In this document: in pieces, positions 36,208 through 45,156 of the stretch
Layout: the number at the start of each line of letters is the position of its first letter
Position numbering within the stretch: position 1 is the stretch's first letter
Source of the DNA: Bradyrhizobium sp. AS23.2
GTDB taxonomy: Bacteria > Pseudomonadota > Alphaproteobacteria > Rhizobiales > Xanthobacteraceae
Length of the DNA: 60,213 bases
Direction: 5' to 3'
Assembly (NCBI RefSeq): GCF_001908185.1
Contig: NZ_LGHM01000108.1
Coordinates: forward strand, 1 to 60,213
Position numbers and translations under genes: made by a program
Notes under the pieces: model-generated
What the model saw: only the letters and a program-made list of their open reading frames with translations
Told to the model about the DNA's origin: nothing
Databases searched by the model: none

Positions 36208-36564
36208 TCAGCTCGCGGAAGCGTCGTCCTTGGAGCTTTCCTTGGCCGGCTCGCCCTTGGCACGCACGCCGGAGATCATCTGGCGCATCTGCCGCACCCG
36301 CACGCCATCGGAAATCTCGAACTCGATCTGGTCGTCATCGACGACCTTGGTGACCTTGCCGACGAGGCCGCCCGACGTCACGACGGTGTCGCCGCGGCGG
36401 ATGTTCTTCACGAGGTCGGCATGATCCCGCACCTTCTTCTGCTGCGGGCGCAGAATCAGGAAGTACATGATCACGAAGATCAGGGCGAACGGCAGCAGCG
36501 ACATCAACATGCTGTTGGTGTCGCCGGCGCCCGCAGCCTGGGCATACGCAGGGGTAATCAACAT
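36208..36564 (-). CDS. yajC: Preprotein translocase accessory subunit YajC
   Basis: A 118-residue single-helix membrane protein. The helix LPFALIFVIMYFLILRPQQKK is followed by the cytoplasmic KVRDHADLVKNIRRGDTVVTSGGLVGKVTKVVDDD of the YajC family. It is the first gene of the yajC-secD-secF group; 47 bp separate it from secD. An ATG at 36564 follows GAGGAT. It is divergent from the DUF815 gene. Confidence 0.97.
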   Translation of the reverse strand: MLITPAYAQAAGAGDTNSMLMSLLPFALIFVIMYFLILRPQQKKVRDHADLVKNIRRGDTVVTSGGLVGKVTKVVDDDQIEFEISDGVRVRQMRQMISGVRAKGEPAKESSKDDASAS

Positions 36565-36745
36565 TCGGACGATCCTCGTGAGAACGGGGGAAAGCCGGTC
36601 AGGCCCTCAAAGGCGACCGGTTCGGTCAAATTCGCGCGGACTATAGCGGCCACCGCCCCAATTGCAACGCTGCCAGACCGTCGATTTGGCCACCTTGCGG
36701 CGGGGCCGCAGGCCCGATAAGGCTGCATTCTCAGGAACTTCGGAC

Positions 36746-37726
36746 ATGCCCAAAAAACCAAGCAAAAGCCCGGCCGGCAAAGGCCCCCGTACCGCTGCCA
36801 GGAAGCCCGCTCGCGTCGCGGCAAAACGCCCCAAGGCAGCCCTTAACGCAGCCCCAGACCTCTCCCAGGAGCGCATCGTCCGCGCCCTTGAGACCATTGC
36901 GGCGCACCTCTCGGCCCAGAGCAATCCGGGCGTCGAGCGCGAATCGTTCGAACGTGCGGATGCCTATGTCTGGCACCCCGACGGCCGCCTCGCGGCGGTG
37001 CCGCGGGTCAGCCGTGTCGAGTTGTTCCTCCTCAAGGGCGTCGACCGGATGCGCGACATCCTGATGGAGAACACCGAGCGCTTCGCCAACGGCCTGCCCG
37101 CCAACAACGCCCTGCTCTGGGGCGCGCGCGGCATGGGCAAGTCGTCGCTGGTGAAGGCCGCGCACGCCAGCATCAACGCGGACCGCAAGGCCGCCGACAA
37201 GCTGAAGCTGATCGAGATCCACCGCGAGGACATCGAGAGCCTGCCGGCGCTCATGGAGCAGCTGCGCGCCTCGTCCTTCCGCTTCATCGTGTTCTGCGAC
37301 GACCTCTCCTTCGACGGCAACGATGCCTCGTACAAGTCGCTCAAGGCCGTGCTCGAAGGCGGCATCGAGGGCCGGCCCGAGAACGTCATCCTCTACGCCA
37401 CCTCCAACCGCCGCCATCTGCTCGCGCGCGAGATGATCGAGAACGAGCGCTCGACCGCAATCAATCCCGGCGAAGCGGTCGAAGAGAAGGTCTCGTTATC
37501 GGATCGCTTCGGCCTCTGGCTCGGCTTCCACCGTTGCAGCCAGGACGAATATCTCGCCATGGTGCGCGGCTATTGCAGCCATTTCGGCATCAAGATCGAC
37601 GACGAGGCGCTGGAGCGCGAGGCGCTGGAATGGTCGACCACGCGCGGTTCGCGTTCGGGCCGCGTCGCCTGGCAGTTCGTGCAGGAGCTTGCGGGCCGGC
37701 TCGGCGTGAAGCTGACGGCCAAGTAA
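36746..37726 (+). CDS. DUF815 AAA ATPase
   Basis: From the ATG at 36746 the product is 326 residues. A basic Lys/Pro/Ala-rich start (residues 1-40) is followed by an AAA domain with Walker A GARGMGKSSL, Walker B FIVFCDDLSFD and ATSNRRHLL. This is a DUF815 (COG2607) predicted ATPase, typically next to sec or pcm genes in alphaproteobacteria. Its role is unknown. A repeat follows 26 bp after the stop codon. Confidence 0.9.
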   Translation: MPKKPSKSPAGKGPRTAARKPARVAAKRPKAALNAAPDLSQERIVRALETIAAHLSAQSNPGVERESFERADAYVWHPDGRLAAVPRVSRVELFLLKGVDRMRDILMENTERFANGLPANNALLWGARGMGKSSLVKAAHASINADRKAADKLKLIEIHREDIESLPALMEQLRASSFRFIVFCDDLSFDGNDASYKSLKAVLEGGIEGRPENVILYATSNRRHLLAREMIENERSTAINPGEAVEEKVSLSDRFGLWLGFHRCSQDEYLAMVRGYCSHFGIKIDDEALEREALEWSTTRGSRSGRVAWQFVQELAGRLGVKLTAK

Positions 37727-37752
37727 GCCGAAGGTCTCGCTCCACACACAAA

Positions 37753-37866
37753 TGTCATTCCCCGCGAAAGCGGGCAATCCAGTACGCCGCGGCTTGTCGG
37801 CTCAACAACGACCGCTTCTGAATACTGGGCTGCCCGGTCCAGTGCGCAATTGCGCACAGGCCGGGC
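37753..37866. repeat. Dispersed repeat of the CCGCGAAAGCGG family
   Basis: It begins with TGTCATTCCCCGCGAAAGCG. Its other end has a 16-bp perfect palindrome, GTGCGCAATTGCGCAC, at 37842-37857, nested in arms GCCCGG/CCGGGC. A related element is at 43623-43724. It lies between convergent genes and may act as a terminator. Confidence 0.65.
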
Positions 37867-37899
37867 GACGCCATCGTTCTTGCGCAGGAAGCGTGCGCC

Positions 37900-39297
37900 T
37901 CACGCCCCGTTCAGGAATTGAAGCGGGTCAACCGGGCTCGATCCCTTGCGGATCTCGAAGTGGAGCTGCGGCGACGCCACCTCTCCGGATTGACCCGACT
38001 TGGCAATGACCTGACCGCGCTTGATGGGATCGCCGCGCTTCACCAACAGCTCACTCGCATGGGCATATGCGGTGACGTAGCCGTTGGAGTGCCGAACCAG
38101 GACCAGATTGCCGTAACCTTTCAGCTCGTTGCCGGAATAGGCGACGACGCCATCTTCAGCCGCCTTGACCGGCGTACCCTCAGGCACCGCAAGATTGATG
38201 CCGTCATTGGATTTGCCATTGGTCTTGGCGCCGTAGCTCGTAACCACCTTGCCGCGGACCGGCCAGCGGAAGGTCGGCAGTGCGCCGGTGGCCTCCGCAG
38301 CCTTCGCCGGCGTCTCGGCGGGCTTCTCTTCGACATTGGCCGTGGCCTGAGCCAGGCGAGCGCTCTGCACCGGCGCGGCGACCGCGGCCATCTTGGTGGC
38401 TGGCGCGGGAGCAGCAGCAACGGGCTGCAGCGTACCCGCAACCGGGGCGGCCGCGACGGGAGCCGGAGCAACCGGAGCCGCAGCCGCTGCGGTCTTGGCG
38501 CCGGGCACGGTCAGCTTGGTACCGAGCTTGAGCTTGGCCGACGGAGCGAGGCCGTTCGCGCGGGCGAGTTCGGCAGCCGAGATGTGGTTCTTGCGCGCGA
38601 TGCTGGCCAGCGTGTCGCCATGATTGACGAAGTGAATGCTCGGCGGCGCAGCGACGACTGCAACCGGTTTGGCAGCCGGTGCCAGCGCCGGAGCCGCCGC
38701 GACGGGAGCCATCACCGGCGCAGGCGCAGCAGCGGTCGCGCCGGGATGCGGGATGATCAGCTGCTGGCCGGGCGAGAGCGCACGCGGGCCCTTATAGCCG
38801 TTGGCGGCGAGGATCGCCTGCGGGGCGACATGATAGCGCTTGGCGAGCACGTCGAGCGTGTCGCTGGTGCCCACGATGATCTTGGTGCCGCCGGCCGGCT
38901 GGGCCGCTGCAACCGAGCGTGGCGGCACGGTAGCCGTGGTATCAAGATGCGGCTGCGCCGGCGGCGCATAGGCCCCCATGCCACGCCCGCCTCCGGACAC
39001 CCCGCCACCTGCCGCAACGGGATATGATTGCGGGGCGGAAACCGTCGGCGGCGGCAAGGGCTGGGATTGATAGTAGCCAGGCTGCGTCTGCGGCCGCGCA
39101 TATTGCGGCAGCTCACGTTGCGGCGGCGGCGCCTGCTGCACCGAACCGGTCGATTCCGCGAAGGGATTGGAGAAGTTCGACTGGGACAGCCGCGACGACA
39201 TGTCGGCGCTGCACCCTGCGAAGCTGAAGGAGATCAGCGCCAGCACCGCGACCTGCGGTACGCGGCGCGAGTAAAGCAACTCGGCGACAACAGACAT
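37900..39297 (-). CDS. LysM/LytM (NlpD-like) lipoprotein, likely non-catalytic
   Basis: This 465-residue protein has a lipobox-type signal (LALISFSFAGCSAD), a Pro/Gln/Ala-rich stretch and two LysM domains (near residues 134-178 and 218-262; TLDVLAKRYHVAPQAILAAN and TLASIARKNHISAAELARAN). A C-terminal LytM domain follows (SNDGINLAVPEGTPVKAAEDG and LHFEIRKGSSPVDPLQFL). The first zinc-ligand pair of active M23 peptidases (HxGxD) is replaced by NDGIN, so it is probably an amidase activator, like NlpD or EnvC, not a peptidase. It lies beside pcm and surE, as nlpD does in E. coli. Confidence 0.85.
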   Translation of the reverse strand: MSVVAELLYSRRVPQVAVLALISFSFAGCSADMSSRLSQSNFSNPFAESTGSVQQAPPPQRELPQYARPQTQPGYYQSQPLPPPTVSAPQSYPVAAGGGVSGGGRGMGAYAPPAQPHLDTTATVPPRSVAAAQPAGGTKIIVGTSDTLDVLAKRYHVAPQAILAANGYKGPRALSPGQQLIIPHPGATAAAPAPVMAPVAAAPALAPAAKPVAVVAAPPSIHFVNHGDTLASIARKNHISAAELARANGLAPSAKLKLGTKLTVPGAKTAAAAAPVAPAPVAAAPVAGTLQPVAAAPAPATKMAAVAAPVQSARLAQATANVEEKPAETPAKAAEATGALPTFRWPVRGKVVTSYGAKTNGKSNDGINLAVPEGTPVKAAEDGVVAYSGNELKGYGNLVLVRHSNGYVTAYAHASELLVKRGDPIKRGQVIAKSGQSGEVASPQLHFEIRKGSSPVDPLQFLNGA

Positions 39298-39405
39298 GGT
39301 TACTCACTCGTACGCAACAGAACTGGTCTTTTAAGTAAACACGCGCCGAGTAAATAACGGCTTAACCCTCCCAATAAGATGTTGGCGGCACAGCTGATCC
39401 GGAGA

Positions 39406-40056
39406 TTACAGCTCCCGCGCCACGCCGGGCAGCGCCGGCACGAAGCGGACCTCGACGAGTTCCCTGCGCCCGATCCCGGCTTCGGTCCGGCTGAGCCGGA
39501 TCAGCGTCTGCACACCCTGATGCGGGCCGACCGGGGCGATCAGGATGCCGCCGACCTCGAGCCGCTCGACAAGGTTCTCCGGAAGCTGCTCCATCGCCGC
39601 GGTAACGATGATGCGATCGAACGGGCCGATATTGGGAGGCAGGTTGAGACCGTCGCCCAGCATCACCTCGACATTGTGACAGCCGAGCTTTTCGAGCCGG
39701 GCACGTGCGGCATCCGCCAGCTTGCGGTAACGCTCGACCGTCAGCACCTGGCCTGCGAGCCGCGACAGTACCGCGGCCTGGTAGCCCGAGCCGGTGCCGA
39801 TCTCGAGCACGCGGTGCTGCTTCTGGAGCTGGAGCTGCTCGGTCATATAGGCCACGACGAAGGGCTGGCTGATGGTCTGCCCGCAGGCGATCGGCAGCGC
39901 GCTATCACGATAGGCGGCGTCGCGATCGGCCTCGTCGACGAACAGTTCGCGCGGCACCTCCTCCATGGTCCGCAGCACCGCCTGATCGCTGATGCCCCGA
40001 CGCCTCAGCGTGAGCTGAAACATCATCTTTTCCGGCGGGTGCTGATGGGAGGTCAT
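39406..40056 (-). CDS. pcm: Protein-L-isoaspartate O-methyltransferase
   Basis: Pcm repairs damaged L-isoaspartyl residues by S-adenosylmethionine-dependent methylation. The product of 216 residues has the characteristic acceptor-loop region (ALPIACGQTISQPFVVAYM) and the SAM-binding motif VLEIGTGSGYQAAVLSRLAG. The C-terminal VRFVPALPGVAREL lacks a Pcm-specific extension. It is between the NlpD-like gene and the inserted receiver gene, on the same strand as surE. Confidence 0.94.
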   Translation of the reverse strand: MTSHQHPPEKMMFQLTLRRRGISDQAVLRTMEEVPRELFVDEADRDAAYRDSALPIACGQTISQPFVVAYMTEQLQLQKQHRVLEIGTGSGYQAAVLSRLAGQVLTVERYRKLADAARARLEKLGCHNVEVMLGDGLNLPPNIGPFDRIIVTAAMEQLPENLVERLEVGGILIAPVGPHQGVQTLIRLSRTEAGIGRRELVEVRFVPALPGVAREL

Positions 40057-40277
40057 TTCTGCTTGTGCCGTCTCGTCAGGTCCAGCCCGATGCTTGCATC
40101 GCCAAGCCCCCGGGCGCGGGAATCTTGTTCCTGCTCAGGAACCCATGGTACGCTTCCGCTGGAGTATTTGACCACAAATTGGCTTGCAACGGGCCTGCCG
40201 CGAAGGCCATTTTCGCACATCCGTTCGTCGAAACGCGCATTGCGTCGATTCGTGTTATCTGCGAACGATTTTTGGGC

Positions 40278-40670
40278 ATGGGCAAGGACTCGACGACAAT
40301 GACCGCGACAGGGCTTTCGGGCCGCTCTGTATTCCTCGTCGAGGACGAGGTGATGATCAGAATGATGGTCGCGGACATGCTCGAAGAACTCGGCTACAAG
40401 GTCGCAGCCGAAGCCGGCGATATCACCGAGGCCATGCGGCTCGCCCAGGCGACCCAGTTCGACATCGCCATCCTCGACGTCAACGTCAACGGCAAGATCA
40501 TCTCGCCGGTCGCCGATCTCATCAAGGCGAAAGGCCGCCCGTTCATCTTCGCCACCGGCTACGGCTCCTCCGGCCTGCCCGAGCAGTACCGCGACCGGCC
40601 GGCACTTCAGAAACCGTTTCAGCTCGACGCGCTCGGCAAGACCATCGAAGCCGCACTTCGCGGCGGCTAG
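40278..40670 (+). CDS. Single-domain response regulator
   Basis: This protein of 130 residues consists of one receiver domain only. The acidic pocket LVEDEVM, the phosphorylated aspartate in DIAILDVNVNG, the threonine in FATGYGS and the lysine in QKPF are all present. There is no output domain, so it may carry phosphate in a relay or bind a partner. It runs opposite to the pcm and surE genes and splits a conserved block. The stop TAG is provided by the adjoining dispersed repeat. The ATG at 40278 was chosen; 40299 is an alternative. Confidence 0.88.
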   Translation: MGKDSTTMTATGLSGRSVFLVEDEVMIRMMVADMLEELGYKVAAEAGDITEAMRLAQATQFDIAILDVNVNGKIISPVADLIKAKGRPFIFATGYGSSGLPEQYRDRPALQKPFQLDALGKTIEAALRGG

Positions 40671-40772
40671 AGCCATTTCCGTTCCGATTGAATCGGAACG
40701 GGGCTCTAGATTTTTGTTTTGACGCGTTTTCTTTACGCGAACCGGTATCCACTTCGCTCGAAAACACTCTAA
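40667..40772. repeat. Dispersed 105-bp repeat, copy 2 (inverted relative to 29008)
   Basis: It begins CTAGAGCCATTTCCGTTCCG and ends CTCGAAAACACTCT. It is almost identical to the reverse complement of the element at 29008-29112. The first TAG ends the receiver gene. Confidence 0.85.
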
Positions 40773-40793
40773 CCGCTATTTCCAGGCCGTCAC

Positions 40794-41561
40794 TTACTTC
40801 AGCGTCGCACTCAGCGTCTCGGAAAACGCTTCGTTGGTACGGTCGAGCCTCAGCGGTGTGACCGAGACGTAGCGCTCGCGAAGCGCCGCCAGATCGGTCC
40901 CCTCCGCGGGCGTGTCCATCATCGCAGCGCGCTCGAAACCAATCCAGAAATAGGGATTGTTGCGGCCGTCCCTGCGTTCGTCGATCCTGAGGAAGCCGGG
41001 ATTGCGCTTGCCCTGGCGCGTCACTCGAATGCCGAGCACATCCTCCGGCGCGCAGGACGGGAAGTTGACATTGATGACGGTGTCCTTCGGGATGCCGGCG
41101 GCGAGCACCTTGCGCAGGATGCCGGGCCCGAATTTGCGCGCAGTGTCCCACGGCGGCTGTTCGCGCGTCTCGACGCTGAATTCCTGCGACAGCGCAAATG
41201 ACGGCAGCCCCAGGATAGTGCCTTCGAGCGCGCCGGCGATGGTGCCGGAATAGACCACATCCTCGGCGACGTTGCGGCCCCTGTTGACACCGGACAGCAC
41301 GACATCCGGCGGCCTGGCGCCAAGGATATGGCGCGCGCCCATGATGACGCAGTCGGTCGGTGTGCCGCGTACGGCGAATTGATGCGGGCCGACTTCGCGC
41401 AGGCGCAGGGGATCATTCAGCGACAGCGAATGCGATACGCCGGACTGGTCGAGCTCGGGCGCGACGATCCAGACGTCGTCGGACAGGGCGCGCGCGATCT
41501 CCTCCACGACCTTGAGGCCGGGAGCGTGAATGCCGTCGTCATTGGTGCAGAGAATGCGCAT
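40794..41561 (-). CDS. surE: 5'/3'-nucleotidase SurE
   Basis: SurE removes phosphate from nucleoside monophosphates and helps survival in stationary phase. From the ATG at 41561 (MRILCTNDDGIHAPG) the product is 255 residues. The metal-binding N-D-D motif is in CTNDDG, and LSGVNRGRNVAEDVVYSGTIAGA is the conserved second motif. A start three codons earlier is possible. It lies upstream of pcm, separated by the inserted receiver gene. Confidence 0.95.
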   Translation of the reverse strand: MRILCTNDDGIHAPGLKVVEEIARALSDDVWIVAPELDQSGVSHSLSLNDPLRLREVGPHQFAVRGTPTDCVIMGARHILGARPPDVVLSGVNRGRNVAEDVVYSGTIAGALEGTILGLPSFALSQEFSVETREQPPWDTARKFGPGILRKVLAAGIPKDTVINVNFPSCAPEDVLGIRVTRQGKRNPGFLRIDERRDGRNNPYFWIGFERAAMMDTPAEGTDLAALRERYVSVTPLRLDRTNEAFSETLSATLK

Positions 41562-41753
41562 GCGAAACATCGATTCCTGAAGCGGGTCTGGGCCGTCTTA
41601 TCCGGCTATGGCCAATCAGGCAAACCTGCCGCTGCCGAGGGTTCCGGGCTGCCGGCGCGCATGTTCGTTGCCGCGCCGCAGCACCCACTCCAGACGGTCG
41701 ATCCCGGTGCCTACTTCCGCGCTGACGCCTGGCTATTCGAGCCCGAGGCCACA

Positions 41754-42116
41754 TCAGCGGCGGATACGCCATTGCGGCAGGAAGCGCGCGAGCCTTCCTT
41801 CGGCACGCAGCGTCAACGCCGGCACGACCGGACTTATGACAGGAGCCTCAATCACGCCAAGCGCCTCCAATTGCGCAACGATCGGGACCGACACCGGCGC
41901 TTGAGGAAAACGCGCGCGCGCCACGGTCAGCGCCTTGTCGAAATCCGCGGCATTCACACCGGGCTTGGCCCGTCGGCTCTGGACGAGATCATCATCCCAG
42001 AGTCGCGCGATCTCGATGTCGAGCACGCCGCGCAGGCGCTGGTCGACGGCCTGGATGCCGGCACCCGTCACCGCCCATTGTCTGCCGACCCAGAAGATGT
42101 CGCGGTGCAAGGCCAT
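41754..42116 (-). CDS. Hypothetical protein between surE and serS
   Basis: This open frame of 120 residues runs on the same strand as its neighbours, and its starting segment (MALHRDIFWVGRQWAVTGAGIQAVDQRLRG) resembles hypothetical proteins in Bradyrhizobium as I remember them. The rest (LWDDDLVQSRRAKPGVNAADFDKALTVARARFPQ) is amphipathic and alpha-helical in appearance. No domain is recognised and the ribosome site is weak. The gene is likely, but not certain. Confidence 0.55.
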   Translation of the reverse strand: MALHRDIFWVGRQWAVTGAGIQAVDQRLRGVLDIEIARLWDDDLVQSRRAKPGVNAADFDKALTVARARFPQAPVSVPIVAQLEALGVIEAPVISPVVPALTLRAEGRLARFLPQWRIRR

Positions 42117-42211
42117 GAACGATCGCTTCGAGTTGCCGGATGGCGGTCAGGATAACCAGCCGCCCAATCTTCGCAACCAAACGTTCTGCGTTGCAGACGG
42201 GCAGTAGCGCC

Positions 42212-43543
42212 CTAGTCGCGCGCGACCACCTTCAGGCCGCCCATATAGGTCTGGAGCACGCCGGGGACCGCGATCGAGCCGTCCTCCTGCTGATAGGTCT
42301 CCATCACGGCGATCAGCGCGCGGCCAACCGCGGTGCCGGAGCCGTTTAGCGTGTGGACGAAGCGCGGCTTGCCGTCCGGCCCGCGCGAGCGCGCATCCAT
42401 GCGTCGCGCCTGGAAGTCGCCGCAGACCGAGCAGCTCGAGATCTCGCGGAACATGCCGCCGTCGCCCTGCCCGGGCATCCAGACCTCGATGTCATAGGTT
42501 TTCTGCGACGAAAATCCCATGTCCCCTGCACAGAGCGTCATCACGCGATAATGCAGGTCGAGCTTCTGCAGCACCTGCTCTGCGCATGACAGCATCCGCT
42601 CCAGCTCGTCCTTGCTGGTCTCCGGCGTCGTGATCGAGACCAGCTCGACCTTGGTGAACTGATGCTGGCGGATCATGCCGCGGGTGTCGCGCCCGGCAGC
42701 GCCCGCCTCGGCGCGGAAGCACGGCGTCAGCGCGGTAAGACGCATCGGCAACTGCTTCTCGTCGAGAATGGATTCGCGAGCGAGATTGGTGAGCGACACT
42801 TCCGCCGTCGGGATGAGGCCGAGGCGCTCTGTCGTCAGCCGCTCGTGATCGGGCGCAGCCAGTAGCTCGCCCTTGATCGCCCAGAACTGATCGTCCTCGA
42901 ATTTCGGCAACTGCCCGGTGCCGAACATCACCTCGTTGCGCACCAGGAGCGGCGGGCTGATCTCGGTGTAGCCGTGCTCGGTCGTGTGAAGATCAAGCAT
43001 GAACTGTCCGATCGCGCGTTCGAGGCGAGCGAGCCCTTTCTTCAGCACGACGAAGCGCGCGCCGGAGAGTTTTGCCGCCGCCTCGAAATCCATGTAGCCG
43101 AGCGCGGTGCCGAGATCGTCATGCAGTTTCGGCGCGAAGCCGTAATTGCGCTTGCTGCCAAAGACGTGGTGCTGCACGTTTCCGTGCTCATCGACGCCAT
43201 CGGGCACTTCGTCGAACGGAATATTAGGAATCGCGGACAGCTCTTTCGTCAGCTCTTCGTCGGCGGCCTTCGCGGCGGCTTCGAGCTTCGGCATCGTGGT
43301 CTTCAGCTCAGCCACCTCGGCCATCAGCTTGGCCGCGCGCGCCTCGTCCTTGGCCTTCTTGGCGTCGCCGATTTCCTTGGAGGCAGCGTTGCGCCGCGCC
43401 TGCGCCTGCTCGGAGGCCAGGATCGCCGTCCGCCGCCTCTCGTCGATCGTGAGCAGCAAGGCCGACATCGGCTTCAGGCCCCGCCGGGCGAGGCCGGCGT
43501 CGAAGGCTTGCGGATTGTCGCGGATCGATTTGATGTCGTGCAT
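42212..43543 (-). CDS. serS: Seryl-tRNA synthetase
   Basis: SerRS charges tRNA-Ser with serine. From the ATG at 43543 (MHDIKSIRDNPQAFDAGLARRG) the product is 443 residues. An N-terminal coiled-coil tRNA-binding arm spans about residues 30-100 (ARRNAASKEIGDAKKAKDEARAAKL). The class II core has motif 2 FRAEAGAAGRDTRGMIRQHQF and motif 3 NGSGTAVGRALIAVMETYQ. It lies in the minus-strand block after tatC, separated by a repeat. Confidence 0.96.
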   Translation of the reverse strand: MHDIKSIRDNPQAFDAGLARRGLKPMSALLLTIDERRRTAILASEQAQARRNAASKEIGDAKKAKDEARAAKLMAEVAELKTTMPKLEAAAKAADEELTKELSAIPNIPFDEVPDGVDEHGNVQHHVFGSKRNYGFAPKLHDDLGTALGYMDFEAAAKLSGARFVVLKKGLARLERAIGQFMLDLHTTEHGYTEISPPLLVRNEVMFGTGQLPKFEDDQFWAIKGELLAAPDHERLTTERLGLIPTAEVSLTNLARESILDEKQLPMRLTALTPCFRAEAGAAGRDTRGMIRQHQFTKVELVSITTPETSKDELERMLSCAEQVLQKLDLHYRVMTLCAGDMGFSSQKTYDIEVWMPGQGDGGMFREISSCSVCGDFQARRMDARSRGPDGKPRFVHTLNGSGTAVGRALIAVMETYQQEDGSIAVPGVLQTYMGGLKVVARD

Positions 43544-43622
43544 GGCCGTGGTCCTGGGCTTGTTGCAATCCTGCAAATCCTGGATTTGCATCTGTGCAAA
43601 TGGCTGGTTTCCCTAGCACGGC

Positions 43623-43724
43623 TGTCATCGCCCGCGAAAGCGGGCGATCCAGTATTCCAGAGACGTCAGTGATTTCTGGATAGGCTGCGGCGTGCTGGAT
43701 TCTCCGCTTTCGCGGGGAATGACA
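43623..43724. repeat. Dispersed hairpin repeat of the CCGCGAAAGCGG family (second element)
   Basis: Two 30-bp arms, 43623-43652 and 43695-43724, pair with five mismatches. One end is the same as at 37753-37782. It lies in the 199-bp gap between tatC and serS. Confidence 0.75.
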
Positions 43725-43742
43725 CAGGAGGGTCTGGCCGCC

Positions 43743-44558
43743 CTACTCTGCCGGATTGGCCGGTGACGACACGTCGGTGCTGGTGCTGGAGGTTTGCGAA
43801 GCCGATGCCTTCTTCTCCACCATCGCCACCGCGATGATCGAGCCCTCATAGAGCGCCAGCAACGGAATCGCGAGCGAGCACTGGCTGAGCACGTCGGGCG
43901 GCGTCAGCACGGCCGCGATGACGAAGGCGATGACGATGAAATAGCGACGCTTCTCGCGCAGCATCTTCGACGTGATGATACCGATCCGCCCGAGAAGCGT
44001 CAGGATCACCGGAAGCTGGAAGGCGATGCCGAAGGCGAAGATCAGCGACATCATCAGCGACAGATATTCGCCGACCTTGGGCAGCAGCTGGATCTGCGCC
44101 GTCTCGTCGCTGCCGGGCTGCTGCATGCCGAGCGAGAAGCGGATCAGCATCGGCAACACGACGAAATAGACCAGCGCTGCGCCCAGCACGAAGAAGAACG
44201 GGGTCGCGACCAGATACGGCAGGAAGGCCTGCTTCTCGTGCTTGTAGAGGCCCGGCGCCACGAACTTGTAGATCTGGGTCGCGACGATCGGGAACGAGAT
44301 GAAGCCGGCGCCAAACAGCGCGAGCTTGAGCTGGGTGATGAAATATTCCAGCAGCGCGGTGTAGATGAACTTGGAGTTCTCGGGACCAGCGACCCACACG
44401 AACGGCCAGACCAGCACATTGTAGATCTGCTTGGCGAAGAAGAAGCAGAAGATAAAGGCCACGCCGAATCCAAGCAGCGCCTTGATCAGCCGCGAACGCA
44501 GCTCGATCAGGTGGTCCATCAATGGGGCTTTGCTGGCCTCGATATCGGCGTCGCTCAT
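43743..44558 (-). CDS. tatC: Sec-independent translocase TatC
   Basis: TatC is the receptor for twin-arginine signal peptides. The 271-residue product has six predicted helices. The first conserved stretch is MDHLIELRSRLIKALLGFGVAFIFCF, and later GAGFISFPIVATQIYKFVAPGLYKHEK. The C-terminal tail is Ser/Thr-rich. The start overlaps the end of tatB by four bases (ATGA). Confidence 0.96.
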   Translation of the reverse strand: MSDADIEASKAPLMDHLIELRSRLIKALLGFGVAFIFCFFFAKQIYNVLVWPFVWVAGPENSKFIYTALLEYFITQLKLALFGAGFISFPIVATQIYKFVAPGLYKHEKQAFLPYLVATPFFFVLGAALVYFVVLPMLIRFSLGMQQPGSDETAQIQLLPKVGEYLSLMMSLIFAFGIAFQLPVILTLLGRIGIITSKMLREKRRYFIVIAFVIAAVLTPPDVLSQCSLAIPLLALYEGSIIAVAMVEKKASASQTSSTSTDVSSPANPAE

Positions 44559-45073
44559 GACGCTTTGGCGTCCTTGATCGCCTCGGATGGCACGGTGTCT
44601 TGCGTAACCGAGGTTTGGGTAACCTGTGCCTGCTCGACCTCACGGGTGATAGCGAGCGGTTCGTTCACAGCCGCATGCGCCTCGGCTTCCACAAAAGTCG
44701 CGGGCGTCGGCGCTTCGGGAGTCGTCGGCGTCGTCGGCGGTTCAACGGCAGGGGTTGAGGACGTCTCGGCCGGCTTGTCCAGCGCATCGACGCGGAGCGC
44801 GTCGCTGACGTCCTTCTGAAGCGAGGTCATCAGGTTGTTGCCGGTGAAGCCGGAAGCCGCTTCCTTGACCTCGTCAAAGCTCTTCTTGAGGTCGGCCATC
44901 TCGGCCTCGCGCATCGCTTCCTGAAACTGGCCCTGGAATTCGGCGGCCATCTTGCGGGCCTTGCCCATCCACTGCCCGACCGTGCGCAGCACGCCCGGCA
45001 GCTCTTTCGGGCCGATGGCGACCAGGGCCACGACCCCGATGAGGACCAGTTCACTCCACCCGATGTCGAACAT
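44555..45073 (-). CDS. tatB: Sec-independent translocase TatB
   Basis: TatB bridges substrate recognition and the TatA pore. The protein of 172 residues has one N-terminal helix (MFDIGWSELVLIGVVALVAIG), an amphipathic helix (PKELPGVLRTVGQWMGKARKM) and a long Pro/Thr/Ala-rich tail. The order tatA-tatB-tatC is standard. Confidence 0.94.
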   Translation of the reverse strand: MFDIGWSELVLIGVVALVAIGPKELPGVLRTVGQWMGKARKMAAEFQGQFQEAMREAEMADLKKSFDEVKEAASGFTGNNLMTSLQKDVSDALRVDALDKPAETSSTPAVEPPTTPTTPEAPTPATFVEAEAHAAVNEPLAITREVEQAQVTQTSVTQDTVPSEAIKDAKAS

Positions 45074-45156
45074 GAGGTCTTCCGTTCAGGCCAGCCGCAA
45101 CCGGCCCAATCCTCTCGCACAGGATCGGGACCGCCCGCGTCCGTCCAATCTTTGGC

